DNA of 64,000 bases from a virus. The notes below the pieces were generated by a model. The model was not told where the DNA came from. It ran no database searches and worked only from the letters and a program-made list of their open reading frames with translations. The stretch lies in the IMG/VR virus record IMGVR_UViG_3300023184_003735, positions 60,184 to 124,183 of that record, one strand, 5' to 3'. The translations under genes and the position numbers were made by a program. This document shows positions 1-8,812 of the stretch, piece after piece (position 1 is the first letter of the stretch; each line of letters begins with the position of its first letter).

Positions 1-792
1 ATGCGAAACGATATACGTGCCGAAATCTCACACTTTCAGGATAGTCAAATTGAAACCGAATTCAGTGCGGCTGTTGAGCAACATCGAGTAGAAGAAATCT
101 ATTGGGTAGGGGGAGAACCGCTGATGTACGAACAGCATTGGAGGTATATGAAAAGAATTATAGAACTAGGAGATGGGGAGAAACTATATGCAAGATACAA
201 TACTAATCTTAGTCGCGTGGATTATCGTGGTTGTAATTTATACAGCGATATTCTTTCGTTTGTTCGCGACTGGCAAATCTGCGCCAGCCTTGACGGAACC
301 GGCACCACAGGTGAGTACATACGAACAGGCCTGGACTATAGTGCTTTTTTAAGCAACTTTCGTCAAGGATTAGAGATAGCAACTAACCCCAGACAAATGC
401 GCCTGGACTTTACACTCACACTGCCGGGCATGATGGAAGTGGATGCAATGAACGCTTTAGCAAGAGAACTGGGTGTGGAGATGCTGGCCAAGGTCATATT
501 CAGTTTCTCGCCTGATATCATATTGAGCCCATTGGCACTACCTAGAGAGTTATTGGATCCATGGGTTGACGAGTTAGCAGGCCGCTCCGCAGGCGCCATG
601 CGTGATGTACTGCTACAATTAAAGACCCGTCCATGCTTTGAAGAACAATGGCCGGATCAATATCAAGAAGGGCTCTCTAAAGGCAAAGCCCGTGTGTTAC
701 AACTAGAACAAATAAGAACACAATCAGTGACAATGACAGATATCCTGGGCTCGCGTCCAGAAGTATTAGAATGGTGGATGAAAATTGCTTGA
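1..792 (+). CDS. Radical SAM protein, 5'-truncated by window edge
   Basis: The visible 263 residues carry the GGEP motif (residues 37-40) that contacts the SAM amino group in radical SAM enzymes, followed by a TIM-barrel-like continuation. The CxxxCxxC cluster motif normally lies N-terminal to GGEP and is absent, so the gene almost certainly begins before the window and the first ATG is internal. No C-terminal SPASM cysteine cluster is visible. It resembles the twitch-type radical SAM protein at 30913-32364. It overlaps the next gene by 8 bases, so the two are probably co-transcribed with the glycan/small-molecule genes that follow. Substrate unknown. Confidence 0.8.
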   Translation: MRNDIRAEISHFQDSQIETEFSAAVEQHRVEEIYWVGGEPLMYEQHWRYMKRIIELGDGEKLYARYNTNLSRVDYRGCNLYSDILSFVRDWQICASLDGTGTTGEYIRTGLDYSAFLSNFRQGLEIATNPRQMRLDFTLTLPGMMEVDAMNALARELGVEMLAKVIFSFSPDIILSPLALPRELLDPWVDELAGRSAGAMRDVLLQLKTRPCFEEQWPDQYQEGLSKGKARVLQLEQIRTQSVTMTDILGSRPEVLEWWMKIA

Positions 793-1834
793 TTCAATTG
801 AAATAGACTTGCGCGGCGCAAATGATATATTGACTGTGTATATAGACGTTGCGGACAACAGCCTCAGCCGTAAATGGCTCTCAGCATTAAATGATATCTT
901 AAAAACCAAATTACATTTGGAAAAGAACTACTGCTGGCTAGGCTGGCCTGAAAGTACTAGAACCGCTGAATATTTGTGCATACAAATCAACAGAAGCATA
1001 CAGGCCATTAACGCCAGCAATCTAGATTATTGTATACAAGATTTCTTTAGCCCCAGCACAGTGATTCAAACAGATCTAGATATCAATCACGATCGAATGA
1101 ATCAACTGCACAAGTATTTTGAAGACCTGCAGGGCACAGCAGGCGCCATGAGCACATATTATGATTCAGCAGATGATCACACACGCTGGCACATACGGCA
1201 ATTAAACTTGTTGTGTCACGAACTAGAGAGTCTTGTGCTGAGTATGCGCAAGGCGGTACAGGCCCCTGAATGGCGCAGACCCAGTCAACTCATGTGTTGG
1301 TTAAATGCACCACGCTACGAATTAGCACCCGAAGACCAGGAGTTATTTGGTATACAAGCAATCAATAGAAAACTGGGTGGTGTATATGTGGGCGTAAATA
1401 AAGCAGTGGGCAAGCATCACTGGGAGGTGTTTCAAGATGAAGGTAGGGATTCAAGAATTTCCGAATTGGTTACAACTGGGCTTCGGACACAGACTCAAGC
1501 GGCTGGTGATTTTGATATTGAATGGGCCCGTGATCCCAGCGAATACCAATGGCAAATTAAAAAACTGGCAGAATTTCGACTGTGGCTTGAACGGAATGGA
1601 TTCAACCCTGATGACCCCGGTCTCACAATCGGTCACCCTCAAGTCGGGCAAGTTGATCTTGAAAGGTCGTTTGGTACACAAAACTACCAAGTAATCTGGT
1701 CGCAACTAGCCAGTTATTTAGACGTTGTTACTGTGCGTACCAGTGCCGCCCAGGCCACTTATGACTACCATTGGAGCGACACAGACTACCAACTGCAACA
1801 AATACAGGCATTAAATGCAAGACATAACAGTTAA
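785..1834 (+). CDS. Conserved hypothetical protein, 349 aa
   Basis: Unrecognised soluble protein with no signal peptide or membrane segment, and many Trp, Tyr and Gln residues. The ATG overlaps the end of the radical SAM gene and the 3' end overlaps the next start by 20 bases, so it sits in one co-directional run with the SGNH hydrolase and carbamoyltransferase genes. I see no catalytic motif. Context suggests a partner of the radical SAM protein or of the surface-modification genes, but that is inference. Confidence 0.7.
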   Translation: MLDSIEIDLRGANDILTVYIDVADNSLSRKWLSALNDILKTKLHLEKNYCWLGWPESTRTAEYLCIQINRSIQAINASNLDYCIQDFFSPSTVIQTDLDINHDRMNQLHKYFEDLQGTAGAMSTYYDSADDHTRWHIRQLNLLCHELESLVLSMRKAVQAPEWRRPSQLMCWLNAPRYELAPEDQELFGIQAINRKLGGVYVGVNKAVGKHHWEVFQDEGRDSRISELVTTGLRTQTQAAGDFDIEWARDPSEYQWQIKKLAEFRLWLERNGFNPDDPGLTIGHPQVGQVDLERSFGTQNYQVIWSQLASYLDVVTVRTSAAQATYDYHWSDTDYQLQQIQALNARHNS

Positions 1835-2486
1835 TGATTATTTAACATGGGAATATTCCACAGATCCTGACATACAATATCTCAATTGTCCGGCACCCAC
1901 ATCCATGCACAATCACATACCCGAATGGTTCAAAAATCAAAAGGCCCGCAAACAAGAAATCAACATAGCCGATCAACAAACTATTAGAAACTGCCTGGGG
2001 TTCCGCGGACTTGCTACCCTGGGTTATACTATTCCTTTACCAGAAGAACTCACAGGCCATGACACATATTTCAGCCGAGGTCGACTGCACCCTGAAATGC
2101 TATATGGAACCCAATGGGCCAATCAAGGCTCAGAACCCTGGACCACAGATGACACCAGTCTGTATGAATACCGTATTAGACTACTGTATTGGCCTTGGCG
2201 AGCACGAATGTCCCCAGGCTGGCGCTTGTTGATCTTGCCTTATCTATTAGATTGGTCAAATGATTGGAATGAATTTGCCGGCATAGTAGAACCCAATTAT
2301 GAAGTTAACTTTGGTAATAGTATAGGTGTTGGATTAAAATGGACTCAACCCATTGATCATAATTACAACTACTACAACCTAGAAACAGTGATGGCATACA
2401 AACGATCAGTCACTGTGACAAAGGGCACTGTGACTTTCTGTGCAGTTCCTTTGTATGACCCTGAACTAGCCGAGAAACAACTATGA
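1815..2486 (+). CDS. Conserved hypothetical protein, 223 aa
   Basis: Aromatic-rich soluble protein, with CPAPT near residue 25 and IPEWFK near residue 36. This short pattern recurs in structural-looking hypotheticals of T4-like phages (recalled, not searched). No enzyme motif is evident. It overlaps both neighbours (20 bases upstream, 4 bases with the 33-aa gene downstream), consistent with one translationally coupled transcript. Confidence 0.65.
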   Translation: MQDITVNDYLTWEYSTDPDIQYLNCPAPTSMHNHIPEWFKNQKARKQEINIADQQTIRNCLGFRGLATLGYTIPLPEELTGHDTYFSRGRLHPEMLYGTQWANQGSEPWTTDDTSLYEYRIRLLYWPWRARMSPGWRLLILPYLLDWSNDWNEFAGIVEPNYEVNFGNSIGVGLKWTQPIDHNYNYYNLETVMAYKRSVTVTKGTVTFCAVPLYDPELAEKQL

Positions 2487-2584
2487 ACTGGATTAAACGA
2501 ATTTGGAATCGAATTGCATTGGAAATACGCTATCGTAAAAAATTACGAGAGTTGCGCAAACGAGATCCATTTATCTACAAATGA
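2483..2584 (+). CDS. Small basic conserved phage protein, 33 aa
   Basis: Very short gene starting at the ATG that overlaps the preceding stop and ending in TGA that overlaps the next ATG (ATGA). The 33-residue product is strongly basic, rich in Arg and Lys, with an amphipathic helix-like N-terminus (MNWIKRIWNRIALEIRYR) and the ending RDPFIYK. Small proteins with this ending recur in T4-like phages, from memory. Function unknown; a peptide binding nucleic acid or a membrane surface is possible. Confidence 0.65.
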   Translation: MNWIKRIWNRIALEIRYRKKLRELRKRDPFIYK

Positions 2585-3225
2585 TATATTGTATAGGTGA
2601 TAGTTTTACATATGGACATGGTCTTGAAGATCCAGATAAAACCGCTTGGCCTATTGTATTAGGGACATTATTAAATCGTCCTGTTACTAATCTTGGAAAA
2701 TCCGGGTCTGGTAATACTCGAATTGTTAAACGTACAATAGATGTAGTGTTTCGCGACGATACGGAATTAGTGATACTGGCCTGGGTTGGCCCACATAGAA
2801 TAGAATTTTTTGATAAAACACCTTACGACATCTGGCCCGGACAAACTTTTAGAAAAACTCCTAATGAAATAGCAAAAGCACTTACAATAACACAAAATAA
2901 TCAATTTGATTTATGGTTGTGTAGAAAGTGGTTGAGAGATATTATCTTAACACAAAATTTATTAAAAAATCAAAACAAAAAATATCTAATGGCCAGAGCT
3001 TGGGGTGCGTGGGAACCATTGGCAGGTACTGAAGATCTATGGAACAAAATTGATTGGAACTATTTTGTAGGACACCCAACTACTACTAGAAATACAGACT
3101 ATGAAACGTTTGGCTATTGGTATACAGATATACCATTGGTACTTAACCATCCATCAGAATTGGGTCATCAAAGAATAGCAGAAAAATTTTATGAATATAT
3201 TAGGAATTTCGGCTGGATTTCATGA
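2581..3225 (+). CDS. SGNH/GDSL-type hydrolase
   Basis: The N-terminus has the block I motif GDSFTYG with the nucleophile Ser at residue 8. The C-terminus has a block V-like segment, HPSELGH (residues 190-196), that would supply the catalytic His. A Gly/Asn pair for the oxyanion hole is plausible in SGSGNTR near residue 40. At 214 aa the length fits the family. SGNH enzymes usually add or remove ester groups such as O-acetyl on sugars or lipids. Its place beside carbamoyl- and methyltransferase genes suggests glycan or polar-group modification. It overlaps the next gene by 35 bases. Confidence 0.75.
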   Translation: MIYCIGDSFTYGHGLEDPDKTAWPIVLGTLLNRPVTNLGKSGSGNTRIVKRTIDVVFRDDTELVILAWVGPHRIEFFDKTPYDIWPGQTFRKTPNEIAKALTITQNNQFDLWLCRKWLRDIILTQNLLKNQNKKYLMARAWGAWEPLAGTEDLWNKIDWNYFVGHPTTTRNTDYETFGYWYTDIPLVLNHPSELGHQRIAEKFYEYIRNFGWIS

Positions 3226-4678
3226 TGCGGCAGCCACAGTGATCTCACCTGACGGGGAGATATTGTTTGCTGGCCATTCAGAACGGTACTCAAAAAAGAA
3301 GAATGACGAAAACTTCTGTACACCATTGATTAGAGAATTAGAAAACTACAACCCAATTGACACAGTGGCATATTATGAACGCCCGATAATGAAACAGTTA
3401 CGTCAATGGTACAGCGGTCAAGGGATTGAGTGGAACCGACTCAGTGTGAAGAAAAACATACACGATCAAATAGGTCATGCTAATTGGCAGGATCTTAAAC
3501 ACTACAAAAATTATAACCATCATTTATCGCATGCGGCAGGGGGCTTTCAAACGTCGCCATTTGACCGTGCCACAGTAGTGGTAATAGATGCAATAGGTGA
3601 ATGGGACACCGTATCAATTTGGGGTGCAGAATATGATTCAAAAGGACGGGCCCGGTACAAGAGATTGTGGAGACAGATTTATCCACATTCGATTGGCCTG
3701 TTCTATAGTTCTGTTACCCAGCGTATTGGACTACACCCACTAGACGAAGAATACATCACAATGGGCATGGCAGCCTGGGGTCGTAACACCTGGTATCATG
3801 ACATGCGTGAGCATGTGATTGCCAATGAGCGCGACCTTGAACTACGTCATAACTTCCACACAGGCATGAGTGCGGACTTCCTGGTAGGCGCCAGCAATGA
3901 AAACATTGCGGCTGCCGGGCAACTGGTGGCAGAGGATCTTATTCGTCAAGTGATGATTCGTGCTAGAAACACAGGATTTAGCACAAATCTGGTATATATG
4001 GGTGGGGTTGCACTGAATTGCACAGCCAACCGCATGCTAGGAGAATACTTTGACAAAATCTGGATTATGCCTTGCCCTGGCGATGCTGGTAGCAGCCTCG
4101 GTGCTGCCGCTTTGGCTTTTGGGCGTAGAGTTAACTGGAGGGACAGTTATCTCGGCCATTGCATTCCAGGTGTTTATCCTGTTAATGGGTTGCTGGATAG
4201 GCTTCTTACTGAACAGATTGTGGGGGTGGCCTCAGGACGAGCCGAGTTCGGCCCCCGCGCACTGGGAAACCGTAGCCTCCTGGCAGACCCTAGAGGCAGC
4301 GAGATCAAGGAGAAAGTAAATGCAATCAAACGTCGACAACAGTTTAGGCCATTTGCCCCGGTCATATTGGCTGAGGTGGCTGATGACTATTTTGATATGC
4401 CAGCCGGTTGGCATCATAGCCCTTATATGCAGTCAGTCGCTCGCTGCCGCCAGCCTAGTCTTACTCCTGCTGTATGTCATGTTGATGGCACCAGCCGAGT
4501 ACAGACTGTGGCGCGGGATGGATCAGGCATAAGAGAATTACTAGAGAAATGGTATGTGTTAACAGGATGTCCTATGCTGTTAAACACCAGTCTAAACATA
4601 CGTGGAGAACCCATGGTGAATGATCGTGCAGACGCCGATCGCTTTGAACAGTTATATAGCGTAAAGGTATGTTCATGA
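3191..4678 (+). CDS. NodU/CmcH-family carbamoyltransferase
   Basis: The 495-aa protein has the two-domain plan of O-carbamoyltransferases. An N-terminal TsaD-like domain has the start MNILGISAGFHDAAA and metal-binding His at 110, 111 and 114 (NHHLSHAA). A C-terminal domain holds the family signature GRAEFGPRALGNRS near residue 350. These enzymes form carbamoyl-AMP from carbamoyl phosphate and ATP, then transfer the carbamoyl group to a hydroxyl on a sugar, antibiotic or Nod factor. The start is chosen because it gives the canonical N-terminus despite overlapping the SGNH gene. Next to FkbM and glycosyltransferase genes, a glycan or small-molecule acceptor is likely. Similar genes occur in large phages. 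Confidence 0.92.
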   Translation: MNILGISAGFHDAAATVISPDGEILFAGHSERYSKKKNDENFCTPLIRELENYNPIDTVAYYERPIMKQLRQWYSGQGIEWNRLSVKKNIHDQIGHANWQDLKHYKNYNHHLSHAAGGFQTSPFDRATVVVIDAIGEWDTVSIWGAEYDSKGRARYKRLWRQIYPHSIGLFYSSVTQRIGLHPLDEEYITMGMAAWGRNTWYHDMREHVIANERDLELRHNFHTGMSADFLVGASNENIAAAGQLVAEDLIRQVMIRARNTGFSTNLVYMGGVALNCTANRMLGEYFDKIWIMPCPGDAGSSLGAAALAFGRRVNWRDSYLGHCIPGVYPVNGLLDRLLTEQIVGVASGRAEFGPRALGNRSLLADPRGSEIKEKVNAIKRRQQFRPFAPVILAEVADDYFDMPAGWHHSPYMQSVARCRQPSLTPAVCHVDGTSRVQTVARDGSGIRELLEKWYVLTGCPMLLNTSLNIRGEPMVNDRADADRFEQLYSVKVCS

Positions 4679-5478
4679 CAGCAATAAAACAAGCAAAAAC
4701 AAGATACAGTGATGCATTTTACTTCTATGCCAACGATGAAATAATTGGTCAAAGTATTGATGTATATGGAGAATACAGTCAGTTTGAAGTGGATTTTTTA
4801 TTAAGTTTTTTAGGAAAAGACACTGTGGTATACGACATAGGTGCCAACATAGGATATCATACTCATGCGTTTGCCAGTCGTGCTGGACGAGTCATCAGTT
4901 TTGAACCACATCCACGAACATTTCAAATGCTAACAAAAAACACCGAACATTTACCAAATGTCACAAGGTTCAATCTGGCTGTGAGTAACTTTACTGGCCG
5001 GTCAAAATGTTTAGATTACAACATTGATGTTGGTGGCAATTATGGTGCAGTATCAGTGGACAGTGAGAACGGTGTGTTAGAAATTGAATGTGTGAGCCTG
5101 GAACAAGTGAATACATCTCTACCCGACTTGATCAAAATTGATGTTGAAGGCAGTGAATTTGCAGTGATACAGGGTTGTATGGAAATAATAAAAAAGAAAC
5201 ATCCAGTGGTGTATTATGAAGCACACGAAACTGTTCATCTTAAAGAAATTTACCAATTACTATCTCCGTTTCCCTATAAATTTTATTGGGTGCCTGTTAG
5301 AAATTTTAATCCAGACAATTTCAACAAACAAACACAAAATATATTTGGGGACAGCACATTACACAGCATTGTGGCCTGGCCTGATTATTTGCCTGAATTA
5401 GAACTATGGCCGGTGCAAGATGCGGATGATACTCTGGAAAAACTCTATACTCGACTAGGCAAAAATTATCACAGATAA
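4669..5478 (+). CDS. FkbM-family SAM methyltransferase
   Basis: A Rossmann-type SAM-binding motif (VYDIGANIGYHT, about residues 54-65) is followed by the acidic ribose-binding residue in FEPHP (E79) and by IKIDVEGSEF, all typical of the FkbM family, which O-methylates sugars and polyketides. Length 269 aa is normal. The start overlaps the carbamoyltransferase stop by 10 bases. It is the last gene of the plus-strand run and meets the amidinotransferase gene tail-to-tail with a 10-base overlap. Confidence 0.9.
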   Translation: MFMTAIKQAKTRYSDAFYFYANDEIIGQSIDVYGEYSQFEVDFLLSFLGKDTVVYDIGANIGYHTHAFASRAGRVISFEPHPRTFQMLTKNTEHLPNVTRFNLAVSNFTGRSKCLDYNIDVGGNYGAVSVDSENGVLEIECVSLEQVNTSLPDLIKIDVEGSEFAVIQGCMEIIKKKHPVVYYEAHETVHLKEIYQLLSPFPYKFYWVPVRNFNPDNFNKQTQNIFGDSTLHSIVAWPDYLPELELWPVQDADDTLEKLYTRLGKNYHR

Positions 5479-6506
5479 GTTTCTAATCCACCACGTCGGC
5501 GAATGTCTTGGGTGCAACAACTAATACCGCCATCCCAGAAGTAACTGTGGCGCAGTTCACTTATGATGGGTTCAATACCATGCTTGCGGCAGTAGTCAAA
5601 CACTTCCCGGTTGTGGGCACTAAAGATAACATGCGATTCGTCTAACACAAGACAGTTGACATCAAATACTGTTTCAGCAACAAAGCCAGTCCACTTGCTT
5701 AGATAAGTGTCAACAAATTGTGTGAACTCCGGTGTAGGTGTTTGTCCTTGTACATACCAAGCACCTGGTGACTGTTCGTATTTGAACTTGCCTACTTCCA
5801 TTGCGGCCCAGATTGAACTATCCCATATCTTGCATACGTCCCAACCGGGAAAGTCTCGGGCCAAATTCAAGTTAACATCGTGTTTGCTACTCAGCAACAC
5901 GCCGGGCTTGAGAATAGCAAATACTGCATCGCCATGCCCATCTGTGATGGCTTCGTGGACGCGATATTCAGGACCTAGTACATTATCCACAATCCAGCGT
6001 GTTTGATCTGGACGCAAAAAATCTGAGTTGTCAAAAAATACGTCACGACCCACACGCACAATACAACTGGCACTGGCACCATTCAAGATACAGTTCTCAT
6101 CCCAACCCGTAGGACCATGCGGATTGATTACTGTGCCACCTGCTTGGGTGTACTCATCGCATAGTGAATCTAGTTCTTGCATGGCCAACACCCTCAACAA
6201 CTTATCACCTAGGGTAATTTGCCAGTCTCTTGGAGTCAATGGTGGAAGAGGAGCACCACTACCGTGGATCTGTGATTGAATAAAGCGATCACGGTTGGGC
6301 AAGTCGGGACGACGTACTCGAGCACCAAACTTTTCTATTGTTCGTTGCAAGTTAGCAAGGTCTTCTTCAGTTTCAGAAAGGATTTGTTGTAACTGATTGC
6401 GCACTTGTGCGTTCTCGATGAAGTCAAAATAGTCTGGGCTGTACGCACGGCCGACAATGACTTCTTCAAGGGGTTGCCAACTTGTATAACTGTTAATAGG
6501 ATTCAT
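5469..6506 (-). CDS. Amidinotransferase (glycine amidinotransferase/StrB-like)
   Basis: The 345-aa sequence shows the pentein-fold amidinotransferase pattern: the start region with EEVIVGRAYSP, the catalytic His/Asp pair in DGHGDAVF (H191, D193), and the nucleophilic Cys330 in WDGGISCCTQDIRR, which aligns with the active-site Cys of human AGAT and of StrB1/SxtG. Such enzymes move an amidino group from arginine to an amine, making guanidino compounds such as guanidinoacetate, guanidinylated inositols and toxin precursors. The acceptor is unknown. A second, divergent copy lies at 33669-34829. It overlaps the 393-aa glycosyltransferase-like gene by 14 bases, so is probably co-expressed. Confidence 0.88.
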   Translation of the reverse strand: MNPINSYTSWQPLEEVIVGRAYSPDYFDFIENAQVRNQLQQILSETEEDLANLQRTIEKFGARVRRPDLPNRDRFIQSQIHGSGAPLPPLTPRDWQITLGDKLLRVLAMQELDSLCDEYTQAGGTVINPHGPTGWDENCILNGASASCIVRVGRDVFFDNSDFLRPDQTRWIVDNVLGPEYRVHEAITDGHGDAVFAILKPGVLLSSKHDVNLNLARDFPGWDVCKIWDSSIWAAMEVGKFKYEQSPGAWYVQGQTPTPEFTQFVDTYLSKWTGFVAETVFDVNCLVLDESHVIFSAHNREVFDYCRKHGIEPIISELRHSYFWDGGISCCTQDIRRRGGLETYL

Positions 6507-7674
6507 TTAGTTGCTCGAGTAAGATATTTAAGCGGTCTGTCTTGTGTTGTAAAAATAAACGTTGATTGTGTTCTATATCTGCCAGTGCCTGTTCGAATCG
6601 GTAGATCAAATCCGATTGTGCCTGTTGTATACTTTGGCACAACAAGCGCCAACGTTGTGTGTTGTCAACTTCAAGATCATAACTGTTGTTCAACACATGA
6701 TCAAACACACGATATCCCATGTCACGCAGTTGTTGTAGACTTCCGGCAGCACCTGCTATAAAAAACATTTGTGCGTGTTTGATGGGCTTGAATGTTTTTT
6801 CAGTCAAGAACACACCGCCTGATTGATCAGCATCAAAGTGGGTCTCTAATACAATATGGCAGTAACTGTCGGTAAAGTACTTGGACACAAGGTTGGCATG
6901 ATTGTTGCGCTCGTGTTGACTGACCTCGTCAGAAAAATATGGGGCCGCATTTAAAAATTGCTGTGTGGCTGTTCTTAAATGTCCAAACGAATCAATTTCA
7001 ATGGGATTATCCTCGTCTACTAACTCACCAGTTTCACAATAACTCCAATAACTGTTGTCCAACACATGATGCTGTAACAAGTCGGCCATTGCTGTGGCTC
7101 GCCAACTTTTGTGTAATCTGTTTAGTGCAGTAAATTCACGTGAACGTGGATTATTATGTATGGACAATGCTCTGACAGAACTATTGCGATGCCAGTACCA
7201 GAGTTCAAAGTCTGCAAAGTACACAAAGTCTTCAACGTCACGTGCGGCTGTGTTGCCGCTGACAAATCTATAACAATGCTGGGGCAGTTGATGCTGTACT
7301 ACCAATCCATCTAATCGTTGTTTAATTTTGCTGGGATTGTCACCTTCATGATAGTAAAACAATATGCGTATGTGTTTACGTGCAAGTTCAGCAAACACCC
7401 GCCGGGGTAACAGACCAAAGTAATCTATATCAAAATTAAAAAAACCCAAGCCAATTGGATAAAAAGCGTTTACGGGCCATACATCGTTGATGTCTGCGAT
7501 GTTTAGTTTTACTTCGTGGTATTCGCAATATTCTTGTAGCCTTAGCGGCACAGTACCAGGCCAGTGGCATTCAAACTCTCGCCATGACTGTGTGTAAGGT
7601 TCTGCTTGGTGACAAGCCAATGCAGGATATATTTTACCCCTGATCAATCGATCCGTTATTAGTGTCAATGCCAT
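6493..7674 (-). CDS. Glycosyltransferase-like protein (TEKTFKPI family)
   Basis: This 393-aa protein has a C-terminal motif, TEKTFKPI (291-298), then a hydrophobic strand, GAAGS and LRDMGYRVF, then NNSYD. The same string recurs in five other proteins of the window (7634, 45542, 48770, 49827, 50878). It resembles the nucleotide-sugar-binding TEK...AxxxGTxPVxxG segment of GT10 fucosyltransferases, so I infer a GT-B-type transferase. It overlaps the upstream family member by 41 bases, indicating a tandem pair. Substrate unknown. Confidence 0.6.
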   Translation of the reverse strand: MALTLITDRLIRGKIYPALACHQAEPYTQSWREFECHWPGTVPLRLQEYCEYHEVKLNIADINDVWPVNAFYPIGLGFFNFDIDYFGLLPRRVFAELARKHIRILFYYHEGDNPSKIKQRLDGLVVQHQLPQHCYRFVSGNTAARDVEDFVYFADFELWYWHRNSSVRALSIHNNPRSREFTALNRLHKSWRATAMADLLQHHVLDNSYWSYCETGELVDEDNPIEIDSFGHLRTATQQFLNAAPYFSDEVSQHERNNHANLVSKYFTDSYCHIVLETHFDADQSGGVFLTEKTFKPIKHAQMFFIAGAAGSLQQLRDMGYRVFDHVLNNSYDLEVDNTQRWRLLCQSIQQAQSDLIYRFEQALADIEHNQRLFLQHKTDRLNILLEQLNESY

Positions 7675-8812
7675 TCAACATCTCCTGTAATTCTCGCCAG
7701 AGAATCTGTTCAAACCCACCCCCATAGAAATGATTCCAGTTGTGTTCTATCACTTCTTGAGCCTGGTCAAACAATTGTTGTTTGGCTCCAATAGGCAGTT
7801 CATCTAGACTGCGCAACAAACTGGCTATGCGTTCAATACGCACATCATCTGATTCAAGATCATAACTCTCATCCCAGATACCTTCAAATGTACGGAACCC
7901 GTAACTGCGCAAATATTCTAAACTGCCTCGAGTACCCACAATCACAAACGGCATGCCCAGAGCAATAGGCTTGAATATTTTCTCAGTCAGGTGATGTCTA
8001 CGCCCGGTGTACACCGTCTCGGTCACTAGATACAACAAACACTCGGCTGACTCATCAAACAAACTCAACCAACATGAGTGCATGGGATGATCAGTTTCAC
8101 CGGCAAATTGTAGCGGTAATTTCTGTTGCTGAAACACCTGCTGAGCATCTGGATAGCGAGACATCAATTGATCTATGGCTTCGTATATGTGGGTTCCTTC
8201 TGCAGGACACACTACTGGACATGAGATATGATTGTTGATCATGTTGTTCTTAAATATATGATATAGCATTTCCAATCTGTGCTGTCGTTCGCCTGCAAAA
8301 ATTCGATTGGGTGCAATGAATGTTTTTGTTATTATGCGCTGATCCCAGGGCTGGATTAAAAACGTTCGGTTATATCCACGATACCAATCAAGTGCGGCCC
8401 AACCATGAAAGAAGTAGTATAGAGATTTCCATTTATACTTCTTGCAAATGATTTCGACGTTCTCACTATTGCACTCACTGGTCACAATATACCCAGGCGT
8501 CCAGTGCCCAAACGGGTGGTTTATTCTTTTAATTGGTTTGCCTGTAGTTCGATCCATGTGCCATCCGCCATGGATATCTGTATTTAATTTAACAATTTGA
8601 TCAAATGTAGGCATGTGTATGCTCAAATGAATTGGCTCTTGGTCAAAAAAGAATATATAATTGTGTTCGAGATAATCATCTCTGCCGTAGTTCATTACAC
8701 TTTCTGGATCGCTACGTCCAAATGGTTCACAAAAAAATTCTCTAAATCTGGGACGGTGTTTTTTAAGCCAAGGCCAGAACGTATTGTTATAAATTTCATC
8801 TATTCTAATCAT
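7634..8812 (-). CDS. Glycosyltransferase-like protein (TEKIFKPI family)
   Basis: 392-aa paralogue of the downstream gene, with TEKIFKPIALGMPFVIVG, GSLEYLRSYGFRTF and DESYDLES towards the C-terminus. The conserved Glu-Lys of the TEK motif and the Gly-rich turn match the GT10-like donor-binding motif, so a sugar transferase is inferred. The ATG at 8812 shares the palindrome CATG with the divergent 606-aa gene, so each gene starts inside the other's first codon and neither has room for a private ribosome binding site outside coding sequence. Confidence 0.6.
   Translation of the reverse strand: MIRIDEIYNNTFWPWLKKHRPRFREFFCEPFGRSDPESVMNYGRDDYLEHNYIFFFDQEPIHLSIHMPTFDQIVKLNTDIHGGWHMDRTTGKPIKRINHPFGHWTPGYIVTSECNSENVEIICKKYKWKSLYYFFHGWAALDWYRGYNRTFLIQPWDQRIITKTFIAPNRIFAGERQHRLEMLYHIFKNNMINNHISCPVVCPAEGTHIYEAIDQLMSRYPDAQQVFQQQKLPLQFAGETDHPMHSCWLSLFDESAECLLYLVTETVYTGRRHHLTEKIFKPIALGMPFVIVGTRGSLEYLRSYGFRTFEGIWDESYDLESDDVRIERIASLLRSLDELPIGAKQQLFDQAQEVIEHNWNHFYGGGFEQILWRELQEMLNGIDTNNGSIDQG

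Noticed and set aside
4050-4532. Hydrophobic frames inside the carbamoyltransferase gene
   Set aside because: They look like membrane proteins but lie wholly inside a well-supported carbamoyltransferase gene in another frame, without ribosome binding sites.
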